Assembly: GCF_022669155.1 (NCBI RefSeq)
Contig: NZ_JALBVB010000056.1
Location: 469,137-533,136 of the forward strand
Source: Kineococcus sp. TRM81007
GTDB lineage: Bacteria; Actinomycetota; Actinomycetes; Actinomycetales; Kineococcaceae
Reading direction: 5' to 3'
Length of the DNA stretch: 64,000 nt
The position numbers and the translations under genes were made by a program. Of this stretch, positions 26,846 through 34,554 are shown piece by piece. The notes below the pieces were generated by a model that was not told the DNA's origin, searched no databases, and saw nothing but the letters and a program-made list of their open reading frames with translations. Within the stretch, counting starts at the first letter, position 1. Every line of letters begins with the position of its first letter.

Positions 26846-28147
26846 ATGACCGCTCTGGCCGAGACCACCACCGGGAGCAGCGACGTCACCGAGGCGGTCC
26901 TGGGGACCTGCCGCCGGGCGAAGGTGGCCTCGCGGCCGCTGCGGCTGGCCACGCGCGCGGCCAAGGACGCCGCGCTGCTGGCCGTGGCCGACGCCCTGGA
27001 GGCCGCCACCGCCCGGATCGTGGCCGCGAACGCGGAGGACCTCGAGCGCGGGCGAGCGGCCGGCACCTCCGAGCACCTGCTGGACCGGCTGGCGCTGGAC
27101 GCCGGCCGCGTCGCCGCCCTGGCCGCGGCGGTGCGCGAGGTCGCGGCCCTGCCGGACCCGGTGGGGGAGGTGGTGCGCGGTTCCACGCTGCCCAACGGGC
27201 TGCGTCTGCGCGAGCTGCGGGTGCCGATGGGCGTGCTGGGCGTGGTGTACGAGGCCCGCCCGAACGTCACCGTGGACGTGGCGGTGCTGGCGCTCAAGAG
27301 CGGCAACGCCGTGGTGCTGCGCGGCGGGTCGGCGGCGATCAGCACCAACACCGTCCTCGTGGACGTGGTGCGCGCCGCGCTGGAGGCCTCGGGCCTGCCG
27401 GCGGACGCGGTGCAGGGCATCGACGAGCACGGCCGCGACGGCGTGGGGGTGCTGCTGACGGCGCGCGGGCTGGTGGACCTGCTGGTGCCGCGCGGCGGCG
27501 CCGAGCTGATCCAGCGGGTGGTGCGCGAGGCCACCGTGCCGGTCATCGAGACGGGCGTGGGCAACTGCCACGTCTACGTGGACGCCTCCGCCGACCTCGC
27601 GCAGGCCGTCGAGGTCGTGCTGAACGCCAAGACGTCGCGCCCCAGCGTGTGCAACGCCGCCGAGACGGTGCTGGTGCACTCGGCGCTGGCGGCCGACTTC
27701 CTCCCGACGCTGCTGCGCGCGCTGACCGGCGCGGGCGTGCGGCTGCACGCCGACGAGCGCGCCCTGGCGGCTGCGCGGGCGGCCGGGGTGGCCGCCGAGC
27801 CGGTCACCGACACCGACTGGGCCGCGGAGTACCACGGCCTGGAGATCGCCGTGGGCGTCGTGGACTCGGTGGAGGCGGCGGTGGACCACATCGGCCGCTG
27901 GTCCTCCGCGCACACCGAGGCGGTCATGGCCACCGACGTGCGCGTGAGCGACTACTTCTGCGCCGCGGTGGACTCCGCGGTCGTGGCCGTCAACGCCTCC
28001 ACCCGCTTCACCGACGGCGGGGAGTTCGGCCTGGGCGCCGAGGTCGGCATCTCCACCCAGAAGCTGCACGCCCGCGGACCCATGGGGCTGGCGGAGCTGA
28101 CCACCACGACCTGGCAGGTGCTCGGCGACGGGCACGTGCGCGCCTGA
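26846..28147 (+). CDS. proA: glutamate-5-semialdehyde dehydrogenase (gamma-glutamyl phosphate reductase)
   Basis: Second step of proline synthesis; NADPH reduces glutamyl 5-phosphate to the semialdehyde. The 433-residue protein belongs to the aldehyde dehydrogenase superfamily, with the catalytic cysteine in [17 protein letters not shown] (about residue 269), [17 protein letters not shown], and the C-terminal [31 protein letters not shown] 26846 fits leaderless initiation. Separated from proB by one small gene. Confidence 0.97.
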   Translation: MTALAETTTGSSDVTEAVLGTCRRAKVASRPLRLATRAAKDAALLAVADALEAATARIVAANAEDLERGRAAGTSEHLLDRLALDAGRVAALAAAVREVAALPDPVGEVVRGSTLPNGLRLRELRVPMGVLGVVYEARPNVTVDVAVLALKSGNAVVLRGGSAAISTNTVLVDVVRAALEASGLPADAVQGIDEHGRDGVGVLLTARGLVDLLVPRGGAELIQRVVREATVPVIETGVGNCHVYVDASADLAQAVEVVLNAKTSRPSVCNAAETVLVHSALAADFLPTLLRALTGAGVRLHADERALAAARAAGVAAEPVTDTDWAAEYHGLEIAVGVVDSVEAAVDHIGRWSSAHTEAVMATDVRVSDYFCAAVDSAVVAVNASTRFTDGGEFGLGAEVGISTQKLHARGPMGLAELTTTTWQVLGDGHVRA

Positions 28148-28150
28148 CGC

Positions 28151-29158
28151 TCAGCCGCCCGCCTCGTCGACGCCGTCCTCCAGCGTGTCGACGGCGACGA
28201 GGTAGGCCGGCCGGCCCTGCAGCTGCACGTACAGCCGGCCGACGTACTCGCCGAGCACGCCCAGGCACAGCAGCTGCAGCGTGCCCGCGCCCGCGACCAC
28301 CACGAGGGTGGAGGTCCACCCCGGCACGGTGGAGCCCGCGGCGAAGGACACCAGCGCGTACACCAGCAGCAGCGAGGTGAGGGCGGCGCCGCCCAGCCCG
28401 AAGATGCTCGCCAGCCGCAGCGGGGCGGTCGAGGACCCGGTGATGGCGTCCAGCGACAGCCGCACCATGCGGCGCAGCGGGTACTTCGTGCGCCCGGCGC
28501 CGCGGGCGGCGCGCGCGTACGGCACGCTCGCGGCGCGGAAGCCCAGCTCCGGCACCACCAGGCGCAGGACGCGGTGCTGCTCGGGCAGCTGCAGCACGGT
28601 GTCGACGACGGTGCGGCTCGTGTAGCGGAAGTCGCCGGCCTGCGACGGGGCGGTGCCGCCCAGCGCCCGCACCAGCCGGTAGAACGCCGCCGCCGTCAGG
28701 CGCTTGAAGCGCCCGTCCACCGAGCGGTCGCTGCGCACCGCGTAGACGACCTCGACGGGACCCCCCGGGTCTGCCGGGTCCCCGGAGGCGGCGGCCAGGA
28801 GGTCCGGCAGCAGCTCCGGGGGGTCCTGCAGGTCGGCGTCCATGGTGACCACGCCGCGGCGGCCGCGGGCGCGGGCCAGCCCGGCCGACAGCGCCGCCTG
28901 GTGCCCGGAGCCGGCGCGCAGCCGCACGACGCGCAGCTGCGGCCACGCGCGCCGCGCCCGCGCCAGCACCACCGGCGTGGCGTCGGTGCTGCCGTCGTCG
29001 ACGACGAGCACCTCGTACCCGGCGAGGCCGCCGGTCACGAGGCCGTCGAGCACGGGCCGCAGCCGCGCCACCAGCTCGGGCAGCACCTCGGCCTCGTCGC
29101 GCGCCGGCACGACGACGGTCAGGTCGGGGTCGGCGGCACGGGTGGGCGGGGCGGGCAC
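28151..29158 (-). CDS. GT2 glycosyltransferase with two C-terminal membrane helices (GtrB/DPMS-like)
   Basis: A 335-residue enzyme of the polyprenyl-phosphate glycosyltransferase type: the GT-A domain has [28 protein letters not shown], the metal-binding [14 protein letters not shown] and [12 protein letters not shown]; two hydrophobic helices lie near residues 235-265 and 275-305 ([27 protein letters not shown]). It likely transfers a sugar from a nucleotide donor to a lipid phosphate at the membrane. The GTG at 29158 has CAGGAT 6 nt upstream on its strand. Convergent with proA, with only 3 bp between stop codons. Confidence 0.88.
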   Translation of the reverse strand: MPAPPTRAADPDLTVVVPARDEAEVLPELVARLRPVLDGLVTGGLAGYEVLVVDDGSTDATPVVLARARRAWPQLRVVRLRAGSGHQAALSAGLARARGRRGVVTMDADLQDPPELLPDLLAAASGDPADPGGPVEVVYAVRSDRSVDGRFKRLTAAAFYRLVRALGGTAPSQAGDFRYTSRTVVDTVLQLPEQHRVLRLVVPELGFRAASVPYARAARGAGRTKYPLRRMVRLSLDAITGSSTAPLRLASIFGLGGAALTSLLLVYALVSFAAGSTVPGWTSTLVVVAGAGTLQLLCLGVLGEYVGRLYVQLQGRPAYLVAVDTLEDGVDEAGG

Positions 29159-29248
29159 GCCGCGATCCTGCCGCACCTCCGGGCGGCGGCGCCGGGACGG
29201 GGCGTGCGAGACTGGGCCCAGCACCGCACGGACTCCGGAGGACACCCC

Positions 29249-29410
29249 ATGCTGAACGCCCTGGCCGCCGCCCAGACCGCCGAGGAGTCGCACGGCTGGG
29301 AGGGCCACCTGCCGATGGCGCCCATCGCCTTCGCGATCGTCGCGGCCTGCATCATGCTGGCGATGCTGCTGGTGGCGTGGGCCTTCCGCAGCGTGGGCAC
29401 CCGCCACTGA
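29249..29410 (+). CDS. 53-residue single-helix membrane protein
   Basis: A small protein with one strong transmembrane segment near residues 25-45 ([22 protein letters not shown]) and a short polar C-terminus. GGAGGA lies 6 nt before the ATG, and GAGACT at 29208-29213 is a possible -10 box. It sits directly in front of, and slightly overlapping, nadD. I recognise no function; its size and strong initiation site support a genuine gene. Confidence 0.7.
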   Translation: MLNALAAAQTAEESHGWEGHLPMAPIAFAIVAACIMLAMLLVAWAFRSVGTRH

Positions 29411-30057
29411 GCGCCGGGCAGGAGCGCCGCCCGCGCCTGGGCGTGATGGGCGGCACCTTCGACCCGATCCACCACGGTCACCTGGTCGCCGCCAGCGAGG
29501 TCGCGGCCCGGTTCGACCTCGACGAGGTCGTCTTCGTGCCGACGGGCCGGCCGTGGCAGAAGTCGCGCGGGGACATCGCCCCGGCGGAGCACCGCTACCT
29601 GATGACGGTCATCGCCACGGCCTCGAACCCGCGGTTCACCGTCTCGCGCATCGACGTCGAGCGCGAGGGGTTCACGTACACGATCGACACGCTCCGCGAG
29701 CTGCACCAGCTGCGCCCGGACGCGGACCTGTTCTTCATCACGGGTGCCGACGCCCTGGCGCAGATCCTGCAGTGGAAGGACGTCGCCGAGCTGTGGTCGC
29801 TGGCCCACTTCGTGGGTGTCAGCAGGCCGGGCCACGCCCTCAGCGACGACGGCCTGCCGCTGGACGGGGTGAGCCTGCTGGAGGTGCCGGCCCTGTCCAT
29901 CTCCTCCACGGACTGCCGCCGGCGCGTCGCCGAGGGGCTGCCGGTCTGGTACCTCGTGCCCGACGGCGTCGTGCAGCACATCACCAAGCACGGCCTGTAC
30001 CGCGACGGCGGGGGAGACGTGCGCCCGGGCGTGGGACAATCGGGGGAGAAGACCTGA
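29377..30057 (+). CDS. nadD: nicotinate-nucleotide adenylyltransferase
   Basis: Makes deamido-NAD from nicotinate mononucleotide and ATP. The nucleotidyltransferase core starts [22 protein letters not shown], containing the HxGH motif, and ends with the [13 protein letters not shown] element. The start is uncertain: GTG 29377 gives 226 residues and overlaps the small membrane gene by 34 bp; GTG 29443 would give a product beginning next to the core, with a GGAG site about 19 nt upstream. The operon continues with rsfS. Confidence 0.93.
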   Translation: MGLPQRGHPPLSAGQERRPRLGVMGGTFDPIHHGHLVAASEVAARFDLDEVVFVPTGRPWQKSRGDIAPAEHRYLMTVIATASNPRFTVSRIDVEREGFTYTIDTLRELHQLRPDADLFFITGADALAQILQWKDVAELWSLAHFVGVSRPGHALSDDGLPLDGVSLLEVPALSISSTDCRRRVAEGLPVWYLVPDGVVQHITKHGLYRDGGGDVRPGVGQSGEKT

Positions 30058-30097
30058 TCGTCCCCGGGCCACCGGCCCGGACCACCCGAGGAGCCCC

Positions 30098-30484
30098 GTG
30101 CCCGCATCCGAGCGAGCCCTCGAGCTGGTGACGGCCGCCGCTGCTGCGGCCGTCGACAAGCTCGCCACCGACGTCACCGCCCTGGACGTGTCCGACCAGC
30201 TGTTCATCACCGACGCCTTCCTGCTGGCCTCGGCCCCGAACGAGCGGCAGGTGCGGGCGATCGCCGAGGCGGTCGAGGAGAAGCTGCTGCCGCTGCGCGC
30301 CAAGCCGGTGCGCCGCGAGGGTGAGCGCGAGGGCCGCTGGGTGCTGCTGGACTTCATCGACGTCGTCGTGCACGTCCAGCACGCCGAGGAGCGCGAGTAC
30401 TACGCGCTGGAGCGGCTCTGGAAGGACTGCCCCGTCATCGAGGTGCCCACCGCGGCGGCCGTCCCCGGAGACGCGCAGGGGTGA
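30098..30484 (+). CDS. rsfS: ribosomal silencing factor RsfS
   Basis: A 128-residue RsfS/DUF143 protein that binds L14 on the 50S subunit and blocks subunit joining in starvation. It has the core DVTALDVSDQLFITDAFLLASAPNERQVRAIA and GRWVLLDFIDVVVHVQHAEEREYYALERLWKD. GTG 30098 follows AGGAG. GACAAT at 30035-30040, inside the end of nadD, is a possible extra -10 box. The stop overlaps the following phosphatase start (GTGA). Confidence 0.95.
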   Translation: MPASERALELVTAAAAAAVDKLATDVTALDVSDQLFITDAFLLASAPNERQVRAIAEAVEEKLLPLRAKPVRREGEREGRWVLLDFIDVVVHVQHAEEREYYALERLWKDCPVIEVPTAAAVPGDAQG

Positions 30485-31125
30485 GCGCCGCCACCGTCGT
30501 GCTGTGGCGGCACGGCCGCACCCGCTCCAACGCGGAGAACCGCTTCCAGGGGCAGCTCGACGTCCCGCTGGACGAGGTGGGGCGCGCCCAGGCCGCGGCC
30601 TCGGCCGCGCACCTGGCGCCGCTGGTGGCGGCCGGTGCGACGACCCTGGTGGCCTCCGACCTCAGCCGCGCGCTGGACACCGCCCGCGCGCTGAGCGCCC
30701 TGACGGGCCTGGAGCCGCGGCTGGACCCCGCGCTGCGGGAGGTGCACGCGGGGCGGTGGCAGGGGCTGCTGCACTCGGAGATCACCGCCTCGTGGCCGGA
30801 GGACTACGCCGTCTGGCGCGGCGGCGGGGGAGACGTGCGCGCCGGTGACGGGGAGAGCCGCGCCGAGGTCGCCGCGCGCACCGCGGGGGCCGTGGAGCGG
30901 CACGCGGCCGGCGTCCCCGACGGGGGCACCCTCGTCGTCGCCTCGCACGGCGCCGCGCTCAAGGGGGCCCTGCTGCGGCTGCTGGGCCTGGAGCTGTCCG
31001 CCTGGTCGGCGTTCGCGGGCTTCCGCAACGCGCACTGGGCGGTGCTGGCGCGCGGCCGGCACGGGTGGGTGCTCGGTGAGTACAACGCCGGCCCGCCCGG
31101 GGCGGGCGAGGGCGCCGAGGGCTGA
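30481..31125 (+). CDS. histidine phosphatase (phosphoglycerate mutase-like) family protein
   Basis: A 214-residue member of histidine phosphatase branch 1: the phosphorylated His is in WRHGRTRSNAENRFQG (residues 9-24), the second active-site His in VVASHGAALKGALL, and Arg/Glu residues in LREVHAGRWQG. Candidate roles are a small-molecule phosphatase such as glucosyl-3-phosphoglycerate or alpha-ribazole phosphatase, not glycolytic mutase. It is coupled to rsfS by a 4-bp overlap, the usual actinobacterial nadD-rsfS-phosphatase order. Confidence 0.9.
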   Translation: MSAATVVLWRHGRTRSNAENRFQGQLDVPLDEVGRAQAAASAAHLAPLVAAGATTLVASDLSRALDTARALSALTGLEPRLDPALREVHAGRWQGLLHSEITASWPEDYAVWRGGGGDVRAGDGESRAEVAARTAGAVERHAAGVPDGGTLVVASHGAALKGALLRLLGLELSAWSAFAGFRNAHWAVLARGRHGWVLGEYNAGPPGAGEGAEG

Positions 31126-31222
31126 GGCCTGCAGCCGCCCGGCAGGGTGTGGTCACGACCGCTCCCGAGGATGCGGTAGAGTTCTTCTCGTTGCCGCGGG
31201 GGAAACCCGGGGGAACGAGCAA

Positions 31223-31295
31223 GGGGCTGTGGCGCAGCTGGTAGCGCACCTCCATGGCATGGAGGGGGTCAGGGGTTCGAGTCCCCTCAGCTCCA
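31223..31295 (+). tRNA. tRNA-Ala (anticodon GGC)
   Basis: A 73-nt cloverleaf. The acceptor GGGGCTG pairs with CAGCTCC (one G-U), then discriminator A; the anticodon stem CCTCC/GGAGG encloses loop ATGGCAT with anticodon GGC; the T-arm is AGGGG-TTCGAGT-CCCCT. The 3' CCA is not encoded. TAGAGT at 31177-31182 is the probable -10 box. Confidence 0.95.
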
Positions 31296-31301
31296 CAGGG
31301 T

Positions 31302-31331
31302 GAAGGCCCCGGACGAGAGTCCGGGGCCTTC
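31302..31331 (+). terminator. hairpin terminator after the tRNA gene
   Basis: Arms GAAGGCCCCGGAC (31302-31314) and GTCCGGGGCCTTC (31319-31331), loop GAGA, six bases after the tRNA end. The stem is perfect, with no T-run. The 142 bp that follow, up to 31473, hold nothing I can support. Confidence 0.8.
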
Positions 31332-31473
31332 GTCGTGTCCGGGCGGTCAGGCTCGCGTCCGGTCGGCCAGCGCGCGGACCACCGCGACCTCGGCGGCTCG
31401 CAGCGGGGAGCCGGTCACGCCCGGGCCGGTCCGCGCAGCTGGGCGACACCCGCGCCGGTCCCCGGAGTGCCCC

Positions 31474-32505
31474 TCAGGAGCGCGGAGGGGGAGACCACCC
31501 GAGCGCGGGGGCGACGTGGCGGACGACGGTCTCGAGCAGGTGCAGGTTGTACTCCACGCCCAGGGCGTTGGGGACGGTCAGCAGCAGGGTGTCCGCCTCC
31601 CGCACTGCCGCGTCCTTCGCGAGGTCCTCGGCGACGCGGTCCGGTTCGCCGACGTAGCTCTTGCCGAAGCGCGCCAGGCCCGGCTCGCCGAGGGAACCGA
31701 CCTGGTCGGTGCTGCCGACCTCGCCGCCGAAGTACGCCCGGTCCTCGTCGGTGACCAGGGGCATCACGCTGCGGCTGACGGACACCCGCGGCTCACCCGG
31801 GTGGCCCGCCTGCGACCACGCCTGCCGGAAGAGCGCGATCTGCTCGGCCTGCAGCTCGTCGAACGGGACGCCGGTGTCCTCGGTGAGCAGGGTGGAGCTC
31901 ATGAGGTTCATGCCCTGCTCACCGGCCCAGCGGGCGGTGGCACGGGTGCCCGAGCCCCACCAGACGCGCTGGGACAACCCCGGGGCCTGGGGCTGCACCG
32001 GCAGCGGCACGGAGCGTCCCGTCATCCGCGGGTCGGAGAGCGCCACGCCCTCGCCGGCGATCGCGCGGCGGAAGAGCGCGGTGTGCCGGCGGGCCATGTC
32101 CGCGCCGCTCTCGCCCTCGGCGGGCACGTGCCCGAACGCGGCCGGCCCGTCCAGGGCCGGTTCGGGTGAACCCCGGCTGACACCCAGCTGCAGGCGCCCG
32201 CCGGAGAGCAGGTCCACCTGCGCGGCCTCCTCGGCCATGTACAGGGGGTTCTCGTAGCGCATGTCGATCACGCCGGTGCCGAGCTCGATGCGGGACGTGC
32301 GCGCGGCCACCGCCGCCAGGACGGGGAACGGCGCCGCCTGCTGGCGGGCGAAGTGGTGCACCCGCACGTAGGCGCCGTCGACGCCGAGCTCCTCGGCGCC
32401 GACGGCCAGCTCGACGGTCTGCAGGAGGGCGTCGCGCGCCGTGCGGGCCCGCGAGCCGGCCACGGGCTGGTGGTGGCCGAAGGTGAGGAACCCGATGCGC
32501 TTCAC
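31474..32505 (-). CDS. LLM-class flavin/F420-dependent oxidoreductase
   Basis: A 343-residue bacterial-luciferase-like TIM barrel starting KRIGFLTFGHHQP, with ARTSRIELGTGVIDMRYENPLYMAEEAAQVDLLSGGRLQLGVSRGS, typical of the family. Members use FMNH2 or F420; the substrate here is unknown. GTG 32505 is chosen from the family N-terminus; neither a Shine-Dalgarno nor a convincing leaderless promoter is visible. Divergent, with 60 bp between, from an AroE-like gene. Confidence 0.87.
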   Translation of the reverse strand: MKRIGFLTFGHHQPVAGSRARTARDALLQTVELAVGAEELGVDGAYVRVHHFARQQAAPFPVLAAVAARTSRIELGTGVIDMRYENPLYMAEEAAQVDLLSGGRLQLGVSRGSPEPALDGPAAFGHVPAEGESGADMARRHTALFRRAIAGEGVALSDPRMTGRSVPLPVQPQAPGLSQRVWWGSGTRATARWAGEQGMNLMSSTLLTEDTGVPFDELQAEQIALFRQAWSQAGHPGEPRVSVSRSVMPLVTDEDRAYFGGEVGSTDQVGSLGEPGLARFGKSYVGEPDRVAEDLAKDAAVREADTLLLTVPNALGVEYNLHLLETVVRHVAPALGWSPPPRS

Positions 32506-32565
32506 GACACGTTGAACGCGCAACGACCACCGGGTGTTCCACCCCGCGCCGGGCAGGATGGGTGC

Positions 32566-33435
32566 GTGACAGAGCAGCGCCAGAGCCCGCCCCGCCCCGC
32601 CCTGTCCCTGGAGCTGCGCGAGCGCGTCTCCAAGGACACCCGCCTGTGCATCTCGCTGTCGGGCCGGCCCAGCGACCTCGGCACCCGCTTCCACAACTTC
32701 CTGTACGCCGAGCTGGGCCTGGACTTCGTGTACAAGGCGTCCACCACCGGCGACGTCGCCGCCGCGGTCGCCGGCATCCGCGCCCTGGGGATCCGCGGCT
32801 GCGGGGTGTCGATGCCCTTCAAGGAGGCCGTCATCCCCCTCGTCGACGAGCTGACGGCCTCCGCCGCCGCGATCGACTCGGTGAACACGATCGTCAACGA
32901 CGACGGCCACCTCGTGGCGCACAACACCGACTACCTCGCCGTGGTGAACCTGCTCGCCGCCCACGGCGTGCGGCCGGACGGCCCGGCCGTGGTGCTCGGC
33001 AGCGGCGGCATGGCCAAGGCGTGCCTGGCGGCGCTGCGCGACGGCGGCTTCGCCGACCTGACCGTCGTGGCCCGCAACGAGCAGGCCGGCCCGGCCCTCG
33101 CCGGCGCCTACGGGGCCCGGTGGGTGCCGGAGGCGTCGGACCTGCGCCCGGCGCTGCTGGTCAACGCCACCCCCGTCGGCATGACCGGCGGCGAGGACGC
33201 CGACCGGCTGCCCGCCCCGCGCGAGGTGGTGGCCGCCGCGGCCGCCGTCGTGGAGGTCGTCGCGGTGCCCGCGGAGACGCCCCTGGTGCGCCTGGCCCGC
33301 GAGCTCGGCGCCGAGGTCGTCACCGGTACCGAGATCGCGGCGGTGCAGGCCGCCGAGCAGTTCGCCCTCTACACGGGGGTGCGGCCCACGGACGAGCAGG
33401 TGCGCCGGGCCGGGGAGTTCTCCCGCGCCCGCTGA
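32566..33435 (+). CDS. shikimate 5-dehydrogenase-like protein
   Basis: A 289-residue AroE-superfamily oxidoreductase. Substrate-site residues are visible in LSGRPSDLGTRFHN, the catalytic Lys in GVSMPFKEAV, and NTD in HNTDYLAV; the dinucleotide motif is VVLGSGGMAKACLAAL. It likely reduces 3-dehydroshikimate or a related acid, but it is set apart from other aro genes and SVTxPxK reads SMPFK, so a paralogue (Ael1/SdhL-like) is possible. The GTG at 32566 has CAGGAT ending 6 nt upstream, leaderless geometry. Confidence 0.87.
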   Translation: MTEQRQSPPRPALSLELRERVSKDTRLCISLSGRPSDLGTRFHNFLYAELGLDFVYKASTTGDVAAAVAGIRALGIRGCGVSMPFKEAVIPLVDELTASAAAIDSVNTIVNDDGHLVAHNTDYLAVVNLLAAHGVRPDGPAVVLGSGGMAKACLAALRDGGFADLTVVARNEQAGPALAGAYGARWVPEASDLRPALLVNATPVGMTGGEDADRLPAPREVVAAAAAVVEVVAVPAETPLVRLARELGAEVVTGTEIAAVQAAEQFALYTGVRPTDEQVRRAGEFSRAR

Positions 33436-33504
33436 CCCCGTCCGCGCCCGGCATCACCCGCACGCCGCATCCAGTCCACGCCCGCGACGGCCGACACAGT
33501 CGCC

Positions 33505-34395
33505 GTGAGCGTCCAGCGACCGCGCCCCGCCGCGCCCCCGGTCCCGCCCGAGCGCCGTCGGCACCTGCTGGTGGCCGGTGTCCCGGCCGCGGGCGTCCTG
33601 GGCGTGGTCCTGGCCGGTCTGCTGCCGGTGCGGGTCGCGGCGGTCGCCGCGGGAGCCGTGGTCGCCGCGGTCTGCCTGCTGGTCCTGGCGCGGGCGCTGC
33701 TGGTGGCCCTGCGCTCGCGCGCGGAGTCGGAGGAGTCCCTGGTGCGCCTGCACGCCGAGCTGCACGCGGCGCGCGACGAGAGCGTCAAGGACCCCCTCAC
33801 CGACCTGCTCAACCGCCGTGGGCTGCTGCTGCTCGGGCACCAGGTCATCGAGTCCGCGCGCCGCTCCGGCGGGGCGGTGCACGCCTGCGTCGTGGAGGTC
33901 ACGCCCGCGGTGGTGCTGGGGGTGCCGGCCGGGCACCCGGGCCGGGCGGGTGAGCAGCGCGCCGACGACTGGCGCGCCGTCGCCGCGTCCCTGCGCGGGG
34001 CCACCCGCACCACCGACGTGGTCGCGCGGGAGGACGAGGGCCGCTTCCTGGTGCTGGGGCCGGGCGCCGGCCTGCACGCCCAGGAGCTGGAGCGCCGGGT
34101 GCGGGTGGGCCTGGCCCAGCAGCGGCTGGGCGGGGGCACCGGCGACGGGGAGGCCTCGCCGCGGCTGTCCGTCGAGGTGGGCGCCGCGGTCCTCGCGCCG
34201 TGGGACGACGGCGGGGTGGGTGACCTGCTGGTGCGTGCCGAGCAGTCCCTGGCGCAGCGGCGCGCCCTGCGCCGCAGCGTGCCGCAGCACGGCTGGGGCC
34301 GGCGGCGCGGGGACCGGCGCACCGGGGGCGGCACGGGCAGCGGCGCCCCGGGGGGCGGCGCCGGCGCCGGCGGCACCGAGCGCCCGGGGGGCTGA
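33505..34395 (+). CDS. membrane protein with degenerate GGDEF domain
   Basis: A 296-residue protein: two N-terminal helices (about 20-40 and 45-70), a short linker (SEESLVRLHAELHAAR) and a GGDEF-like domain beginning DPLTDLLNRRGLLLLG. The catalytic GGDEF position reads DEGRF (within VVAREDEGRFLVLG), so cyclic-di-GMP synthesis is unlikely; a signalling or scaffold role is inferred. The last 40 residues are a Gly/Arg-rich tail. It begins at GTG 33505 without an obvious ribosome binding site. Confidence 0.75.
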   Translation: MSVQRPRPAAPPVPPERRRHLLVAGVPAAGVLGVVLAGLLPVRVAAVAAGAVVAAVCLLVLARALLVALRSRAESEESLVRLHAELHAARDESVKDPLTDLLNRRGLLLLGHQVIESARRSGGAVHACVVEVTPAVVLGVPAGHPGRAGEQRADDWRAVAASLRGATRTTDVVAREDEGRFLVLGPGAGLHAQELERRVRVGLAQQRLGGGTGDGEASPRLSVEVGAAVLAPWDDGGVGDLLVRAEQSLAQRRALRRSVPQHGWGRRRGDRRTGGGTGSGAPGGGAGAGGTERPGG

Positions 34396-34405
34396 GGTCA
34401 CGCGC

Positions 34406-34411
34406 TAGGCT
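34406..34411 (+). promoter_or_regulatory. -10 box of the leuS leader transcript
   Basis: TAGGCT, then 6 nt, then the GTG of the leader peptide, so the leader is itself leaderless. Confidence 0.6.
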
Positions 34412-34417
34412 GGTGGC

Positions 34418-34453
34418 GTGCGGACCCGCCGACTCCTCGCCGGACCGCGCTGA
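34418..34453 (+). CDS. leuS leader peptide (attenuation)
   Basis: An 11-codon frame reading [11 protein letters not shown] then TGA, with two consecutive CTC leucine codons at 34433-34438. It lies 30 nt before an intrinsic-type terminator and about 100 nt before leuS. Ribosome stalling at these codons when charged tRNA-Leu is scarce would favour transcription of leuS. Classical attenuation of leuS has been predicted in some Streptomyces (from memory of comparative work), which makes this reading credible. The frame is short, so it rests on context. Confidence 0.6.
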   Translation: MRTRRLLAGPR

Positions 34454-34482
34454 GCGGCTGCGGACGCAGCGCCGGCGCGGTG

Positions 34483-34505
34483 ACCCCTCCTGAGCGAGGG
34501 GTTTT
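34483..34505 (+). terminator. leuS attenuator terminator
   Basis: Stem ACCCCTC/GAGGGGT with loop CTGAGC (34483-34502), running into TTTT (34502-34505): the only hairpin in this window with a real T-run, and it lies in the 5' leader of leuS rather than after a gene. GCTGCGGACGCAGC (34456-34469) forms an upstream hairpin, and ACCGCGC (34444-34450) can pair with GCGCGGT (34476-34482), giving rival folds. Confidence 0.7.
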
Positions 34506-34554
34506 CCCATGTCGGGGGCGGGACCGGGCGCACGCGGCCCACCAGGAGGACGAG

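Noticed and set aside
31332-31473. A second RNA gene after the tRNA
   Set aside because: No cloverleaf or other conserved structure could be read in this stretch.
34406-34554. T-box riboswitch upstream of leuS
   Set aside because: No specifier stem or T-box sequence; the leucine codons lie in a translated small frame with its own start, and a terminator follows.
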